Source: Panicum virgatum (lineage: Eukaryota; Streptophyta; Magnoliopsida; Poales; Poaceae). From it: DNA of 64,000 bases. The notes beneath the pieces were generated by a model. That model did no database searches and was not told where the DNA came from. It saw nothing but the letters and a program-made list of their open reading frames with translations. The translations under genes and the position numbers were made by a program. Positions 54,059 through 64,000 of the stretch are shown in pieces (the stretch's first letter is position 1; each line of letters opens with the position of its first letter). Location of the stretch: positions 17,192,782 to 17,256,781 of the forward strand of contig NC_053139.1 in assembly GCF_016808335.1 (NCBI RefSeq), read 5' to 3'.

Positions 54059-54946
54059 GGCGGCCAGGGCCGGACCTACTACTATCCGTCTGGAAGGAAT
54101 CGAGTGGCGGCCTGTGCATATGGTCTTGCTGCCAAATGATAAGGTATGCTCGTTGTGTCCATTGATGAAGAATCGCTCGGGTGAAGGTACTATGTTCTCC
54201 GCTGTGCATATGGCGAGAGTGGTACCTAACGAGCTGAGCGGATTGTTCAATGTCGTTTCTGGCTGCTGGGATCGATGATCGATTATACGACACCACCGCA
54301 CCACGCCGCCACCAAACCGGCCACTTGGTACTTTGTAGGGAATAAAAGCCTGGATGGAGACCTGTTATTGTGGCCCTGAGGAAGAAGTTCCAGATAAGAA
54401 ACTGGTGGTGCACAAAGGTTCAACAAGGGTGCCATCTTATTCTAGAAGAGGGCGACGACGGGAGCATGTGTAACCACCTGGTCCGGGAGAACGGCCAAGA
54501 TCTGCTCTGCATGTTGAGTAAGCAATACCTGCTAAATAACTCTCTTGCGCTTTCGTCCTCGTTTCGCGCAAAAAATTACAACCGGAGTTATTCAGTCTCC
54601 CTGGACCTGTTATTTAAATTGGTCTGGATTCACTTGTGCTCTCGGTATGGGACTAAATCATGATAAACAGTATTTCGCGACGGCACAGTAACTGCTACAG
54701 TAAATCATGAATTTGTCCCGGCCCATCTGGCCCATGGCTGTTACAGCACGGCGAGCAAGAAGGGTGCCGGCCGGCGGCAGGCCACTACGGCGGGCGGCGA
54801 GCAGGAGTACTGCCGGCGGAGGAGGACAGCAAAGAGTTAGTGGGGCCATTTGAAACTAATACAGAGCGTCGGAAAAGAAAAATACGAAGTGAATACGAGA
54901 TAAACAAATGGCCAGCACGAATCTTGGCGCAGCAATTGATGGCAAC
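54059..54946. other. Gene-free region upstream of carboxylesterase remnant
   Basis: No coding similarity that I recognise. 54059-54300 is probably the old promoter and 5' region of the carboxylesterase copy. Confidence 0.4.
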
Positions 54947-55552
54947 TAGGGGTGAAATTGGTGAGGATAATTTCCGCATCCGATCCAATCTGAATTCAAA
55001 TTTTGTGGATATGGAGAAGTATTTTTGATATCCATGAGAATATGAATAATCCGAATTCGATTGTGTGTGGATGCGGAGTAGGATATGGTTTAAGCGAAAT
55101 CCGATGGATATGGATTATCCGATAATTGAATGTGGATTGTCCGAGGCTTATAATAGGATACCCAACTAGTTTAACAAGCTCACCAGATCACCACAATACA
55201 AATCGATCCCAGGCTAAATAATGAAGTGTTATCGTGTCACCTTAGATGAGATTCTAAACTATGTCGTGGTTCGTGAACTATAAAGATAGGTATTTTTCAT
55301 GTTATGTTGCTAGTTATAGGTTTGGTTTAGAAATTATTAATCACTATAAAAAGCTATATGTAAGCATGTATTGTCCGACTATATTAATTCGCGTCCGCTC
55401 CAAATCCGCACCATTTCCGACATCTGAAAAAATCCGCATCCGTAACCACATCCGTGGAATATCTTCCACTCCGCTCCATATCCGACAAAAAAATATGGAT
55501 GAGGATGTGGAAATGGCATTATCCGCTCCGCTCCGATCCGCTTTCATCCCTA
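54947..55552. mobile_element. hAT-like MITE
   Basis: The ends read TAGGGGTGAAATTGG and, reversed, TAGGGATGAAAGCGGAT. The interior is full of GGATAT/ATATCC and GGATCGG-type motifs. The flanks ATGGCAAC and GTGGCATC match at 6 of 8 positions, as expected of an old 8-bp hAT target duplication. No transposase. Confidence 0.7.
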
Positions 55553-55655
55553 GTGGCATCGATAACACCCGCTGGGCGGTGGGTGTCCGCTGCATGGCTT
55601 TTTCATTTCCTTCGCAGCTCAAAAAACAAACGCCATGTATTTTTGTATATCTCCG

Positions 55656-55996
55656 AGCCTGTTTAGTTCACGAAGAGAAAATTTTTGGGTGTCACATCGG
55701 ATGTTTCATGGATGTCGGAAGGGGTATTTGGATACTAATTAAAAAACTAATTACATAACTCGCCTGGAAACTGCGAGACAAATCCAATGAGGATAATTAA
55801 TCCAGGATTAGAGAATATTTACTGCAACATCATTGTTGCAAATCATGGATTAAGCAGGCTTATTAGATTCGTCTCGTGATTTACAACCCATCCGTGCAAA
55901 AGATTTTGTAAACATATTTTATTTAATACTCCTAAATGTAATATTCTCTTTGATGTGATGGGTAAAAAAATTTTAGGGTGGGAACTAAACATGCCC
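55656..55996. mobile_element. MITE with GTTTAGTTC-type ends, superfamily unresolved
   Basis: The left end GCCTGTTTAGTTC and right end GAACTAAACATGCCC are imperfect inverted repeats around AT-rich DNA with an internal GATTAATCCAGGATTA-like block, as in a very common grass MITE family. I could not settle the target duplication. Confidence 0.6.
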
Positions 55997-56189
55997 TTAC
56001 AAGAATAGTAGGAAGCTATTTGGTGCCGGCCACCGCAGCACTAGATTCGGCCGGCAATGCAACACACGCTTGGCGTGAAGCAGGTTTAATTTTCCTGGAG
56101 ACCAGTGGCGGGCTAGCTAGAAGTAAGACGTGCAAAACAAGGGAGCTGACGTGTGTGTGTAAGCTCCCAGACCAGATCGAGCATGACGC

Positions 56190-56500
56190 CGGCGTACTAG
56201 GGCGTCTTCTGAATCACCAGAGATCCTTGCATTGGGGTACTCCATCGACTGCTCCTCCGACACCAGCAGTCCGTGTTGCTTGGTGGGGAGCGAGTAGTTG
56301 CCGCCGACAGCGTGGGAGAAGAGCATGCATGCCGTTGGACTGGCAGTGCTTGATGTCGGCGACGAGCGGGTGGCCGGAGAGGTCGAGTGCAAGATCCGCA
56401 GGCGAGTTGGAGTTGCAGGTGCAGAAGGAGACAGCTCCAGCAGCAAGCGAGTTGACTGCTACGATGACAAGTCCACGATGACATGGAGGAACGGCTCAAC
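56190..56500 (-). pseudogene. GH18 fragment (xylanase-inhibitor / class III chitinase-like)
   Basis: The minus strand contains DLSGHPLVADIKHCQSNGM in one frame and GGNYSLPTK in the next. They correspond to consecutive segments of GH18 class III chitinase-like proteins such as cereal xylanase inhibitors, joined by a frameshift. Neither the signal peptide nor the catalytic-barrel motifs downstream are present. It is a short relic of a defence-type gene. Confidence 0.5.
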
Positions 56501-56502
56501 AA

Positions 56503-57404
56503 TATTGAAGCCGCCGCAAACTCTCCTGATCGGAATCACATGGAAGCCAGGGACGACCAACCAAGCAGCTTCCTCCGGCCATTATCCACATCTATGCATC
56601 TGTACATCTATAATTCTATACATCTGCACGCTTGCTATAGACCAACTATATTTTATTTACATAATGAGGTTATAAGACACAACAGAAAGGTAGCCAATTT
56701 CAATCCAGCAAATTGCTCTGACGGCGCCTCCAAGCCACTCTTATGCCTCGCCATTCTCTGTTTTACTTTCTTCTGCATCATGTCACTTAGCTCCCAACTG
56801 CATAAAAAAGAAGCAAGACCCAACAATGTAGCTAATTTCTGAATAGGTGCATATAAAAATAAGTAAAACTAGACCACAGAAGATGTGGCAAGAAGTCAAG
56901 AACTTGGGCCTTTCAGAGACAGCTTGACTGTTAGGGTGCATCCAGTTAGTATTATTACAGCACATCACTTGAAACATAATTCCTTCCCTCAGAGGGTTCT
57001 TGCACATACAACAACTTGCTTCTCCTCTTCCAATGGCTTTACATTAAAGCTACATCTAGCCAAATGGTTTTTACTTTCGTACTGCAATCACCATGAAAAA
57101 GACATGAAAAGAAGAATGAAGGAGATCGAATGGCAACCATCCTATATATCTCTATGATTCCTATACAAGAGAGAGATCCGCCAACTTTCAATCTCTTCGT
57201 GCAAGCTATCTGCCTCATCTCCCACTAATTGAAAAAACTCGCTACTCCATTGACAAAAAGGCCTCTTCTGTTTCTCTCTTAAGTGTCTTGCATGCTGTAC
57301 AACGTTTTTGTTTAATCTCCCAACAGGTAATGCATGCCGCCCTTATTAGCCCCGCCGTATTCTTCCTCTTCAACTTTCAGGAATGATCATATTTGTTACG
57401 TTAC
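56503..57404. other. Gene-free region
   Basis: AT-moderate sequence without convincing frames, repeats or transposon ends. Confidence 0.4.
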
Positions 57405-57673
57405 TGTCGGTGTTTTACCGGCAATCCTACCGAGGGGTACCCTAGGTAGTAGGGTTTTGGTGGAGTGTCACCGAGATCAGGAACCCAAAGGCTACACAAT
57501 ATAAGATTTAGACAGGTTCGGGCCGCTAGAATAGCATAATACCCTATGTTCTGTATGATGGTTTGTATTGCGTATGTATGATTGAATTGTCTCTCCGCCG
57601 AGAGTCTTGGTGTTCTATGTTGTTCTCTCTATGAGATTCTCTTCTCATCTAATCAACCGATCTAGGCACCCCC

Positions 57674-58722
57674 CACTACTACAAAAAAACATTAACCACG
57701 ACCTTTAAAAATGACCTCGAAGGGGGGCACAATTTTTAACCGCCTCGGTTAATGCCCATCATTAATCGAGGCAGTCATTTCTTATTAATCGAGGCGGTTA
57801 AAAAACCGTCTCGCAAAATAGATTAACCGAGGCGGTCACCATTAAATGCCCGCCTCGGTTAATACTACTATTTTCAGAGGCGGACGTATTACAAAAGCCC
57901 ACCTCGGTTAATGGACCGAGCCCAATAGAAGCCCAAATGAACCCAGTTGATAGAAGAAGTATATAATCGAAACAAAACCCTAACCCACCCACCCACCCCC
58001 CCACTCATCGGCCGCCACTTCTCCTTCCTCTGCTCTCTCTCTACCTCTCGCCCTCCCCTCCCACACTTCTCCCTCCCTCCCTCCACTCTCTCTGTCACTA
58101 CCTCCCTCCCCTCCTGTGGCTCAGTTCGGCGACGGCGGCGAACCACGGCGGCGGCGAGCGGTGGGTCGTGGAAGCCACGGCGGCGGCAAGGTGAGCGTGG
58201 GGTCACGGTGGTGCGCGGCCGCGGCAGCGAACCACGACGGACGGCGGCGCCCCCTCCCTGCGTGCTGCCGCGGGGATGGGCTCGTCTCAACGGCCGCGGC
58301 GGGGACGGGCTCGATGGCAGCGGCCGGATCCAGCTCCCTCCCACCGCCTCGCCCTCTTCTCCCCTTCCTGCTCCGCCCGGCCGGATCCACAATGCTCGGG
58401 GTGGCCGGATCCACGGCGCCGGCCAGATCCGCCCCTCTCCCCTCCCACTCTCTCTCTCTCTTTCTCACTGGAGGAGGCGTGGCGCGGCGGCCGCGCGCTC
58501 AGGACGGCGGCGCGCGGGCGGGCGGGCTGCGGGCGGCCGCCGAGGCCGGATACGGCCGGTGCGGCGGCGATGGGCTTGGCGGGCTCTGGATGGGCTCAGC
58601 GCGGGCTTTTTCTTTTTTTTATTTTTTATTTAATTAACCGTGACCTGTGCTCCGAGGCAGTTGGGGTTGCCCGCCTCGGTTAATAGTTTTTAATCGCCTC
58701 GGTTAAGATTTATGTAGTAGTG
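57674..58722. mobile_element. Non-autonomous CACTA element, 1.05 kb
   Basis: The ends CACTACTACAAAAAAACATT and, reversed, CACTACTACATAAATCTTAA are flanked by CCC on both sides (57671-57673 and 58723-58725). Subterminal motifs are CCGCCTCGGTTAA in both orientations. The interior 57980-58600 is GC-rich with pyrimidine tracts and CGGCGG runs, like a 5' exon or captured promoter. Its long frames are compositional and I do not call a gene. Confidence 0.9.
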
Positions 58723-59039
58723 CCCTGCCCTCCTTTATATATCCAGGGGGCGGGACTACTAGTTGGTTACAAGGTAGGTCCTAGTTCTAGTAGCATTACA
58801 AGCATACTTGGGGAATTCTAATAGGAGTTCGACTTCTTTCTTCCTTGTTTCGAGTAGTTTCCTTAAGGGTACCCGGGGAACAATGTCCCACGAGCCCCCG
58901 AGCGCGTCGTAGCCAAGTGCAGCAGTATTTGAGTACTTCTAAGATCCCCGCCGAGTAGTTTCTTCTCGTTTCGAGTACTTTTCTTGGCTGAATCTTCAAA
59001 GTGCTTCATGGCTGCCATGAGGCTGTGATGAGCTCAAAC

Positions 59040-59330
59040 TATGATCATCTTGAAATCTTTAATCTTCAATATGGAGGGCGGTGAAAGTCGCACTCCATAT
59101 GGAGTAGCCCCCGAGCCTTATGTTGAGTCGAAGAATCAGGCTGAGGGTCAAATAATCTTGAATTTTCTTGTCTTGTTCTTGAAAAAATAATATAGAGTGC
59201 GATGAAAAATCGCACTCCATATAGAGTAGCCCCCGAACCTTAGGTCGAATCGAAGAGGCTGAGGGTCTAAATTTGTCTCTTCAATCTTCTTTTGTCTTGA
59301 AAAAAAAATCAACAGTCGTTGTGTGTTGCC
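59040..59330. repeat. ~120-bp tandem repeat in the LTR-like sequence
   Basis: Two to three diverged units each contain GCACTCCATAT[G/A]GAGTAGCCCCCGA, AGGCTGAGGGTC and a T-rich end. Confidence 0.65.
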
Positions 59331-60103
59331 AATCAGCCCCCGAGCTTTGGAATGATTTGAGATAATCAATTCAAGGGTCTAGCGAGCTTAGTCTTCATTA
59401 AGTCATTTTTGGAGATCATCAACCGAGTAGTGATTGGTGCCCAGAAATAATGGTGACCTCGAATTTTGTTCCAAGAAAAATTGAAAAAACCCTTATCCCG
59501 GGACGTCTTCCAGAAATAATGGTTAAGTCGATGTTCTTTTCCAAAAAACTGGAGACTTCTTAATTCTGGTTTCAAATCATCCTCCAAAGCTTGTTGATCG
59601 AGTAGATTTTCCCGCGCCCAGCCCCCGAGCATGGGAGCCAGCGGAGACAGTAATAAGTAGTCGAATAGCCATCAGTGGAGCAGCAAAATAGAGGAGGCCA
59701 TGGTTGACCCGTCAGCCGCGGTCTCCCCAAACCATGAAGTCAGGTGCCCATGTGGCCATGGCCAACCATTGGTACTTGGCAACTCGAAGATGCCGGAGAA
59801 AAAGTCAACTGGGTAAGCCATATGGTAACCCGAGTTGTAATTGGCGTCCAGCCCCCGAGCGTGGAAGCTGGCGGAGATGCGATGGCGTGCTGTGCGGCCT
59901 AGAGAATTGTCATCCTGAAAAAAGACAATGAAAGCATTATGTAGTACATAATGTGAAATATTCAATATACTGAAATTTATTCAGTAAGAGAAAAAATTTG
60001 CTGTGCTAAGATCTTGTTTAGGTCATGTAATTCCCGAGTAGTCCGCCTATTACGTTTAATCACCTGGTCCCTGTATTAGCCCTAGCTCATGCGTGTATGA
60101 GAT

Positions 60104-60350
60104 TGAAAGCGATCGGGTGCTCTAGCCTAAGAGGGGGAGGGATGAATTAGACAACTTAAAAACCTTAACCTATGGCTCCAACTAGTTTGCACAAAACTTA
60201 AACTAAATCAAACTATCGAGATGTGCAACTATGGTTCACCTTAATATAAAACTCTCATCCCAAAAGAGTTTAGCAACCTATAGCCAATCCTAGCAAGATA
60301 CTACACTAAGAAAGTAAAGGCACACAAGTTGCAATATGAAATGCGGAATA
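60104..60350 (-). repeat. Antisense fragment of the TR-GAG family LTR
   Basis: TGAAAGCGATCGGGTGCTCTAGCC is the reverse complement of the terminus of the LTR at 22171-23652. Similarity runs through GGCACACAAGTTGCA to about 60350 and then stops. It is a truncated second copy of this family. Confidence 0.85.
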
Positions 60351-60770
60351 AACTACAAAAATATAATTTTGCATGGCCAAAATAACATATGTTAGTATTT
60401 TTAATGAATTAATTTATTTTTTTTAGAAACCAAACACATTTGAAACTCATTTTGAACTCAATATGAGGAGTTCAGAGCGTAAACCTATATTCTGTTTGAT
60501 GCAGTTATGTAAAGTACAAAACTATTAATTTTTAATAGTCAATATAGCATATTTTTGCATTTTTATGCATTTGTATAATAATTTACACACAAAAACACAT
60601 TTGAAACTCTTATAAGGAAAATTTGGACTTCAATATGATAAATTAAGTACATAAACTTATATTCAAATTAACAAGGTGATATAAACTACAAAAATATAAT
60701 TTTGCATGGTCAAAACAATATATGTTTCTATTTTTAATTAATTTATTACACATAAACAGCACTTAAAGGC
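60350..60770. repeat. AT-rich direct repeat, ~330-bp unit
   Basis: ACTACAAAAATATAATTTTGCATGG occurs near 60352 and again near 60686, with ACACATTTGAAACTC repeated between. It may be an old tandem repeat or the left flank of the next CACTA. Confidence 0.55.
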
Positions 60771-61589
60771 AGTTATTTTTGGCTCTTTAGTATCGGGCCG
60801 ACTCATTGCCCGGTACTAAAGTGCCTCCACCACAATTTCTCGCCCGTTGGGGCAATTTAGTACCGGGCGCCAGTTTAGTATCGGGCCTTGTTTACGGCCG
60901 GTACTAAACTGCGCACGCTCCAAAAGTGGCCAATATATATAATGCTGGGACTTAGCATTCGCCGCCATCCCCCCTGACGAGATCGATCCCCCAGACCGGC
61001 CGCCCGTCGCCACCGCCGCCGTCATCCTCCTCCGCGTCGCCCTAGCTTCTCTACACCGCCATCCTCCGCACCGCCATCCTCGTCGTGCCCTTCATGCCGC
61101 CCCTTCCCGCGCCGTCCCCGCGCGCCGCCGCACGTTGTCTTCCCCTCCGGCGCCGGCCTCCTCCACATGCGCATTCACCTCCGGAGGTCCTGCGCCGCCC
61201 TCCTCAACGCCAGCGGACACTCCTCGGCATCCTCCGCGCCGTCCTCCTCCGAACCGCCCCCTCCACACCGCCCTCCCATCGACGTCGTCGTCCTCCGCGC
61301 GTGCCTCATCGTCCCTCCTCCACGCCGCCGTTCGGCCTCCTCCGCGCCGTCGTCCTCGGCGCCCGCGGTCCTCCTCCACTCCCGGCCATCGCGGGCTCCA
61401 GCGCCGCCGCCCCGCCCTCCAGCGCCGCCACCTCGCCCTCCCCGACGTCGTGCCGACGTGAGCCCTCGGGCTGACGTCAGTACGACTCCGTGCTGACGTC
61501 AGCCATTTTTTTTAATTAGGTTAAGTGATTATTAAAATTTGTAGAAAATTGTAGAAAATTTATTCGATTTGATGAAAAATTGTCAAAAA

Positions 61590-62020
61590 TTCTATGAATT
61601 GGTGAATATTTGTAGAAATTGATGAAAATAGTAGGAAAATATTAGAAATTGATAGTAAATAGTGAAAATTGTAGAAAATTTCAAGGCACCTTGTAGAAAT
61701 TGTAGAAAATTCCAGGACACATTGTAGAAATTATGTAGAAATTCTAGATATTTGTTCGAATTGATGAAAATTTGTTAAAATTGGTAGATATTTGTTTGAA
61801 TTGATGAAAATGATGAAAATTTGACAAAAATTCTATGAATTAGTGAATATTTGTAGAAATTGATGAAAATAGTAGGAAAATATTAGGAATTGATAGTAAA
61901 TAGTGAAAATTATAGAAAATTTCAACGCACCTTGTAGAAATTGTAGAAAATTTCAGGGCACATTGTAGAAATTATGTAGAAATTGTAAAAATTCTATGAA
62001 TTCTATTAATTGATGAAAAA
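61590..62020. repeat. ~240-bp AT-rich tandem duplication in an intron
   Basis: GAATATTTGTAGAAATTGATGAAAATAG and its neighbours occur near 61600 and again near 61843. Both copies are built from shorter TTGTAGAAA units. Confidence 0.75.
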
Positions 62021-62305
62021 TTCTCATGAAATTGTTTGCCACATTGTAAAAAATATAGAATTTTGTCCATAAGTTGTATACATTGGTATTGTTGATTGTC
62101 TCCATGGATCAAACTTCATGTGTATGATGTAAATTTTGTGTTGTATTATATGTGTTGACTTATTTGGTATTGTTAAATTATGTTTTATATGAAATTTATA
62201 TGATGTAAATTTTGTGTTGTACAGCTTCATCTATTGAACTTGTAATTTTTTTATACGATGTTAACTTGTATAAAATTGCATATCGAACATACGTTGTTTC
62301 ACATA

Positions 62306-62489
62306 GGGATCGAAATGGAACCCTTTCGTCATGATAACGACGAGGACTTCCTTCAGGATATAATTGGTCAAGGTAGTGATGGCGAGTATGATGGCAGCGA
62401 ATACCTGAATGATACTGGTGATGACGATGCTAATCAGCCAGAAGAAATGACCGTGCAAGACGTTAGCGCTGAGGTATATAGAATTCGTG

Positions 62490-62580
<91 letters not shown>

Positions 62581-64000
62581 ATCTTCATGAATTCTGTATG
62601 TATGTACAATGTGTATTAAATAGATATTTTTTCTAGGCATCCGGATCGAGTAGGAAACTGAAACAGAAATGAGGGTCGAAGAAAATTATGGAGGAGCATA
62701 CTATCATCACCTCATTGCACCCTGACAGTGAACCAAAGTCTCCGAAAGGTGTAAAGACGACAGTGGTCAATTAATGTGGATGTTATGTCAGGGACCACAT
62801 TCCCATTAGCTTCAAGCTATGGAAGAAAAGCAAAGCCACGGATATTGATGCTGACATCATCCTCGAGATCGAGAAAGAAATGTTATGGGCAGATGTGAAA
62901 CGGCACTTCAGTTTTCCAGAGGACAAAGAACAATTCTTTAAGGATTGGGTCATGAAGAAGATGGTCATTGCTTTTCAGACGTTCAAGAAAAATTTGAACA
63001 AAGACTACGTAAAAAAGGGACTCACGCCTAACTTCGAGAAAGACATCAAGAATCAACGTCTTTATTGGGAAGCATTCGTGCAGTACAAATCGTCCGAGGA
63101 TAGCAAGAAGAAGAAAGCCCAAGCCAAAGAGAATGCGAGCAAAAAGAAGCACTTCTATCATCTTGGGCAAGGAGGATATGGGTCGGCGATTCCGAAATGG
63201 CAGAAGATAGAAGATGATCTCATTTCTAGAGGAATCGTACCTGCGACTTTCAACTGGCCGTTGCGAGCAAAACATTACTTCTACGCTCATGGAGGCACAT
63301 TGAATATGGAAAATGGGTCGTTCGTCACTAGCGATGCCATCTGGGAAGCGGACGACACGCTCGATGTGGCACTAAAGGCCGTGTCCGAAGGCCGCTTCAA
63401 GTCGGACAGAGAGAAAGATGAGCTAATGTACGCTCTTGGGACACCGGAACACACAGGACATGTGCGAGGCATGAGGGTAGTTCCATGGAAGCATGGCTTC
63501 AGTGCCGACATAGAGACGTATCGAAGCCGACAGAGAAGAAAGGCTGAACAAGAAGAGAAGATGTGTGCCCTAGAAGAATGGGTAGCTTCGATTGAAGGTG
63601 CAATGGCAGCTAGCCAGCAGCAAAAACCAGAAGCCAGATCGACAGCTCATTTTGAGAGTAGCCCCGCCAGCTCGCAACGTCATAGCAGCGTCGCTTCCAC
63701 GGAACACCCAGCCGCAGATCGAGCCGAAACGGTTGCGAAACATTACCCCGTGAACGACATCACCATGAGGACCCCCTGTGAGCTTCTATATCAGCTGAGG
63801 AAAAAACTCAAAGTAGTCGCTCACAGGATTGCTGAAGTCCCTATTCAAGGCAGGACTATCCATGACATGACGATTCCAGAAGGATATGCTAGAGTCATGG
63901 TTGACCGTGTCGAGAAAGGATGGGAAGACCTCGACCTCGAGATCCCTGCAGGCGATAGAGAAGAGGAACTAGGACAGACCCTCCACACTTGGATCTGTTG
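62306..64000 (+). pseudogene. CACTA TnpA-like (Ptta/En/Spm) gene, partial at window edge
   Basis: An exon with ATG at 62313 (about 62306-62472) encodes an acidic leader (DEDFLQDIIGQGSDGEYD), followed by an intron holding an (AT)n run. The next exon starts after TTCTAG near 62637 and has TGA shortly after its start and TAA at 62772-62774. From 62775 it is open for about 409 codons to the window end. This part matches plant En/Spm TnpA-type proteins: WADVKRHFSF, KDIKNQRLYWEAFVQYK, LGTPEHTGHVRGM, and a coiled-coil-like EQEEKMCALEEWVASIE. TnpA binds subterminal repeats. The two stops make the gene as written non-functional, unless splicing skips them. Confidence 0.75.
62490..62577. repeat. (AT)n microsatellite
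   Basis: About 43 AT dinucleotides, the longest such run in the window, inside an intron of the TnpA-like gene. Confidence 0.95.

Larger units (their letters stand above)
57405..60103. mobile_element. Partial LTR-like sequence with nested CACTA
   Basis: It begins TGTCGGTGTTTTACCGGC, a start shared by many grass gypsy LTRs, after GTTAC. The sequence resumes after a nested CACTA (57674-58722) and includes repeated AGTAGCCCCCGAGCC-type units (59050-59330). I could not find the matching LTR end, primer site or any gag/pol, and the right limit (an LTR fragment at 60104) is only a bound. Confidence 0.5.
60770..64000 (+). mobile_element. CACTA element, left part, running off the window
   Basis: Inverted GTACTAAA/TTTAGTACCGGGC motifs at 60790-60915 form a subterminal array. 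A TATA-like stretch (60930), a GC-rich 5' exon region (60960-61500), an intron with tandem repeats and a TnpA-like gene follow. I could not identify a canonical CACTA terminus, so the left limit is approximate. Confidence 0.65.

Noticed and set aside
58116..58637. Long overlapping ORFs on both strands in the 1-kb CACTA
   Set aside because: Composition-driven frames in CGG-rich DNA; all are Gly/Arg/Pro-rich with no domain.
61085..61496. GC-rich Pro/Arg ORFs in the last CACTA
   Set aside because: Three overlapping frames of equal length and no motif; more likely a 5'-untranslated exon.
1..64000. CRISPR arrays, bacterial operons, rRNA or complete tRNA genes
   Set aside because: Direct repeats here are transposon arms, minisatellites or LTRs without spacer structure. 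No rRNA or full tRNA cloverleaf was seen.

Overview
The window is nuclear DNA of a grass (Poaceae, probably panicoid). The evidence is the set of grass-type mobile elements: a Tekay/Del-like gypsy element with 4-kb LTRs, several CACTA elements with different subterminal repeats, a MULE carrying a plant-mobile-domain gene, L1-type LINEs and MITEs. The host gene remnants are also plant-specific and carry plant splice sites. It is not bacterial; I see no operons, CRISPR arrays, rRNA or tRNA genes. Almost the whole window is nested transposons. The host-derived sequence I can recognise is three broken gene copies: a TAF15-like gene, a carboxylesterase and a small GH18 (xylanase-inhibitor/class III chitinase-like) fragment.

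Layout. (1) 1-21551: the right part of a CACTA element whose left end lies before the window. It is split by a 15.5-kb Tekay-like gypsy element (101-15615, minus strand, LTRs 101-3740 and 11237-15615) and by a 1.85-kb LTR-element remnant (17314-19160, 5-bp target duplication CATAT). Its own genes survive as a truncated TnpD-like transposase start and a Ulp1-like protease remnant. (2) 22171-27941: a gag-only LTR element (TR-GAG type, target duplication CAAAT). (3) 27971-36578, minus strand: a TAF15-like gene (RRM plus two RanBP2-type zinc fingers). Its third coding exon is split by a 7.45-kb CACTA element (28278-35731, target duplication CCA). (4) 37031-40075: a 5'-truncated LINE, probably in the first intron of the TAF15 copy. 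(5) 40814-41088: a LINE 3' fragment broken by an 11-kb MULE (41089-52135, 9-bp target duplication GAAAGAAAC). (6) 52521-54058: a carboxylesterase pseudogene with a 550-bp CACTA MITE in its coding region. Two more MITEs and the GH18 fragment follow. (7) 57405-60103: an LTR-like sequence with a 1.05-kb CACTA inside, then an antisense fragment of the TR-GAG LTR. (8) About 60770-64000: the left part of another CACTA element with a TnpA-like gene open to the window edge.

Functional picture. The autonomous machinery is damaged throughout. The gypsy pol is one long open frame but has lost key protease and integrase residues. The MULE transposase and plant-mobile-domain genes carry in-frame stops. 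The CACTA transposase genes are truncated or contain stops. The main exception is inside the MULE: two small two-exon genes encoding GRF-type zinc-finger proteins (141 and 213 residues when spliced as I read them) are intact and have TATA boxes. A third, diverged copy on the other strand is broken. This MULE accessory-gene set is the best candidate here for an under-described system. A coiled-coil extra ORF upstream of gag in the gypsy element, and a TATA-equipped 147-codon ORF in the CACTA arm, are the next most interesting.
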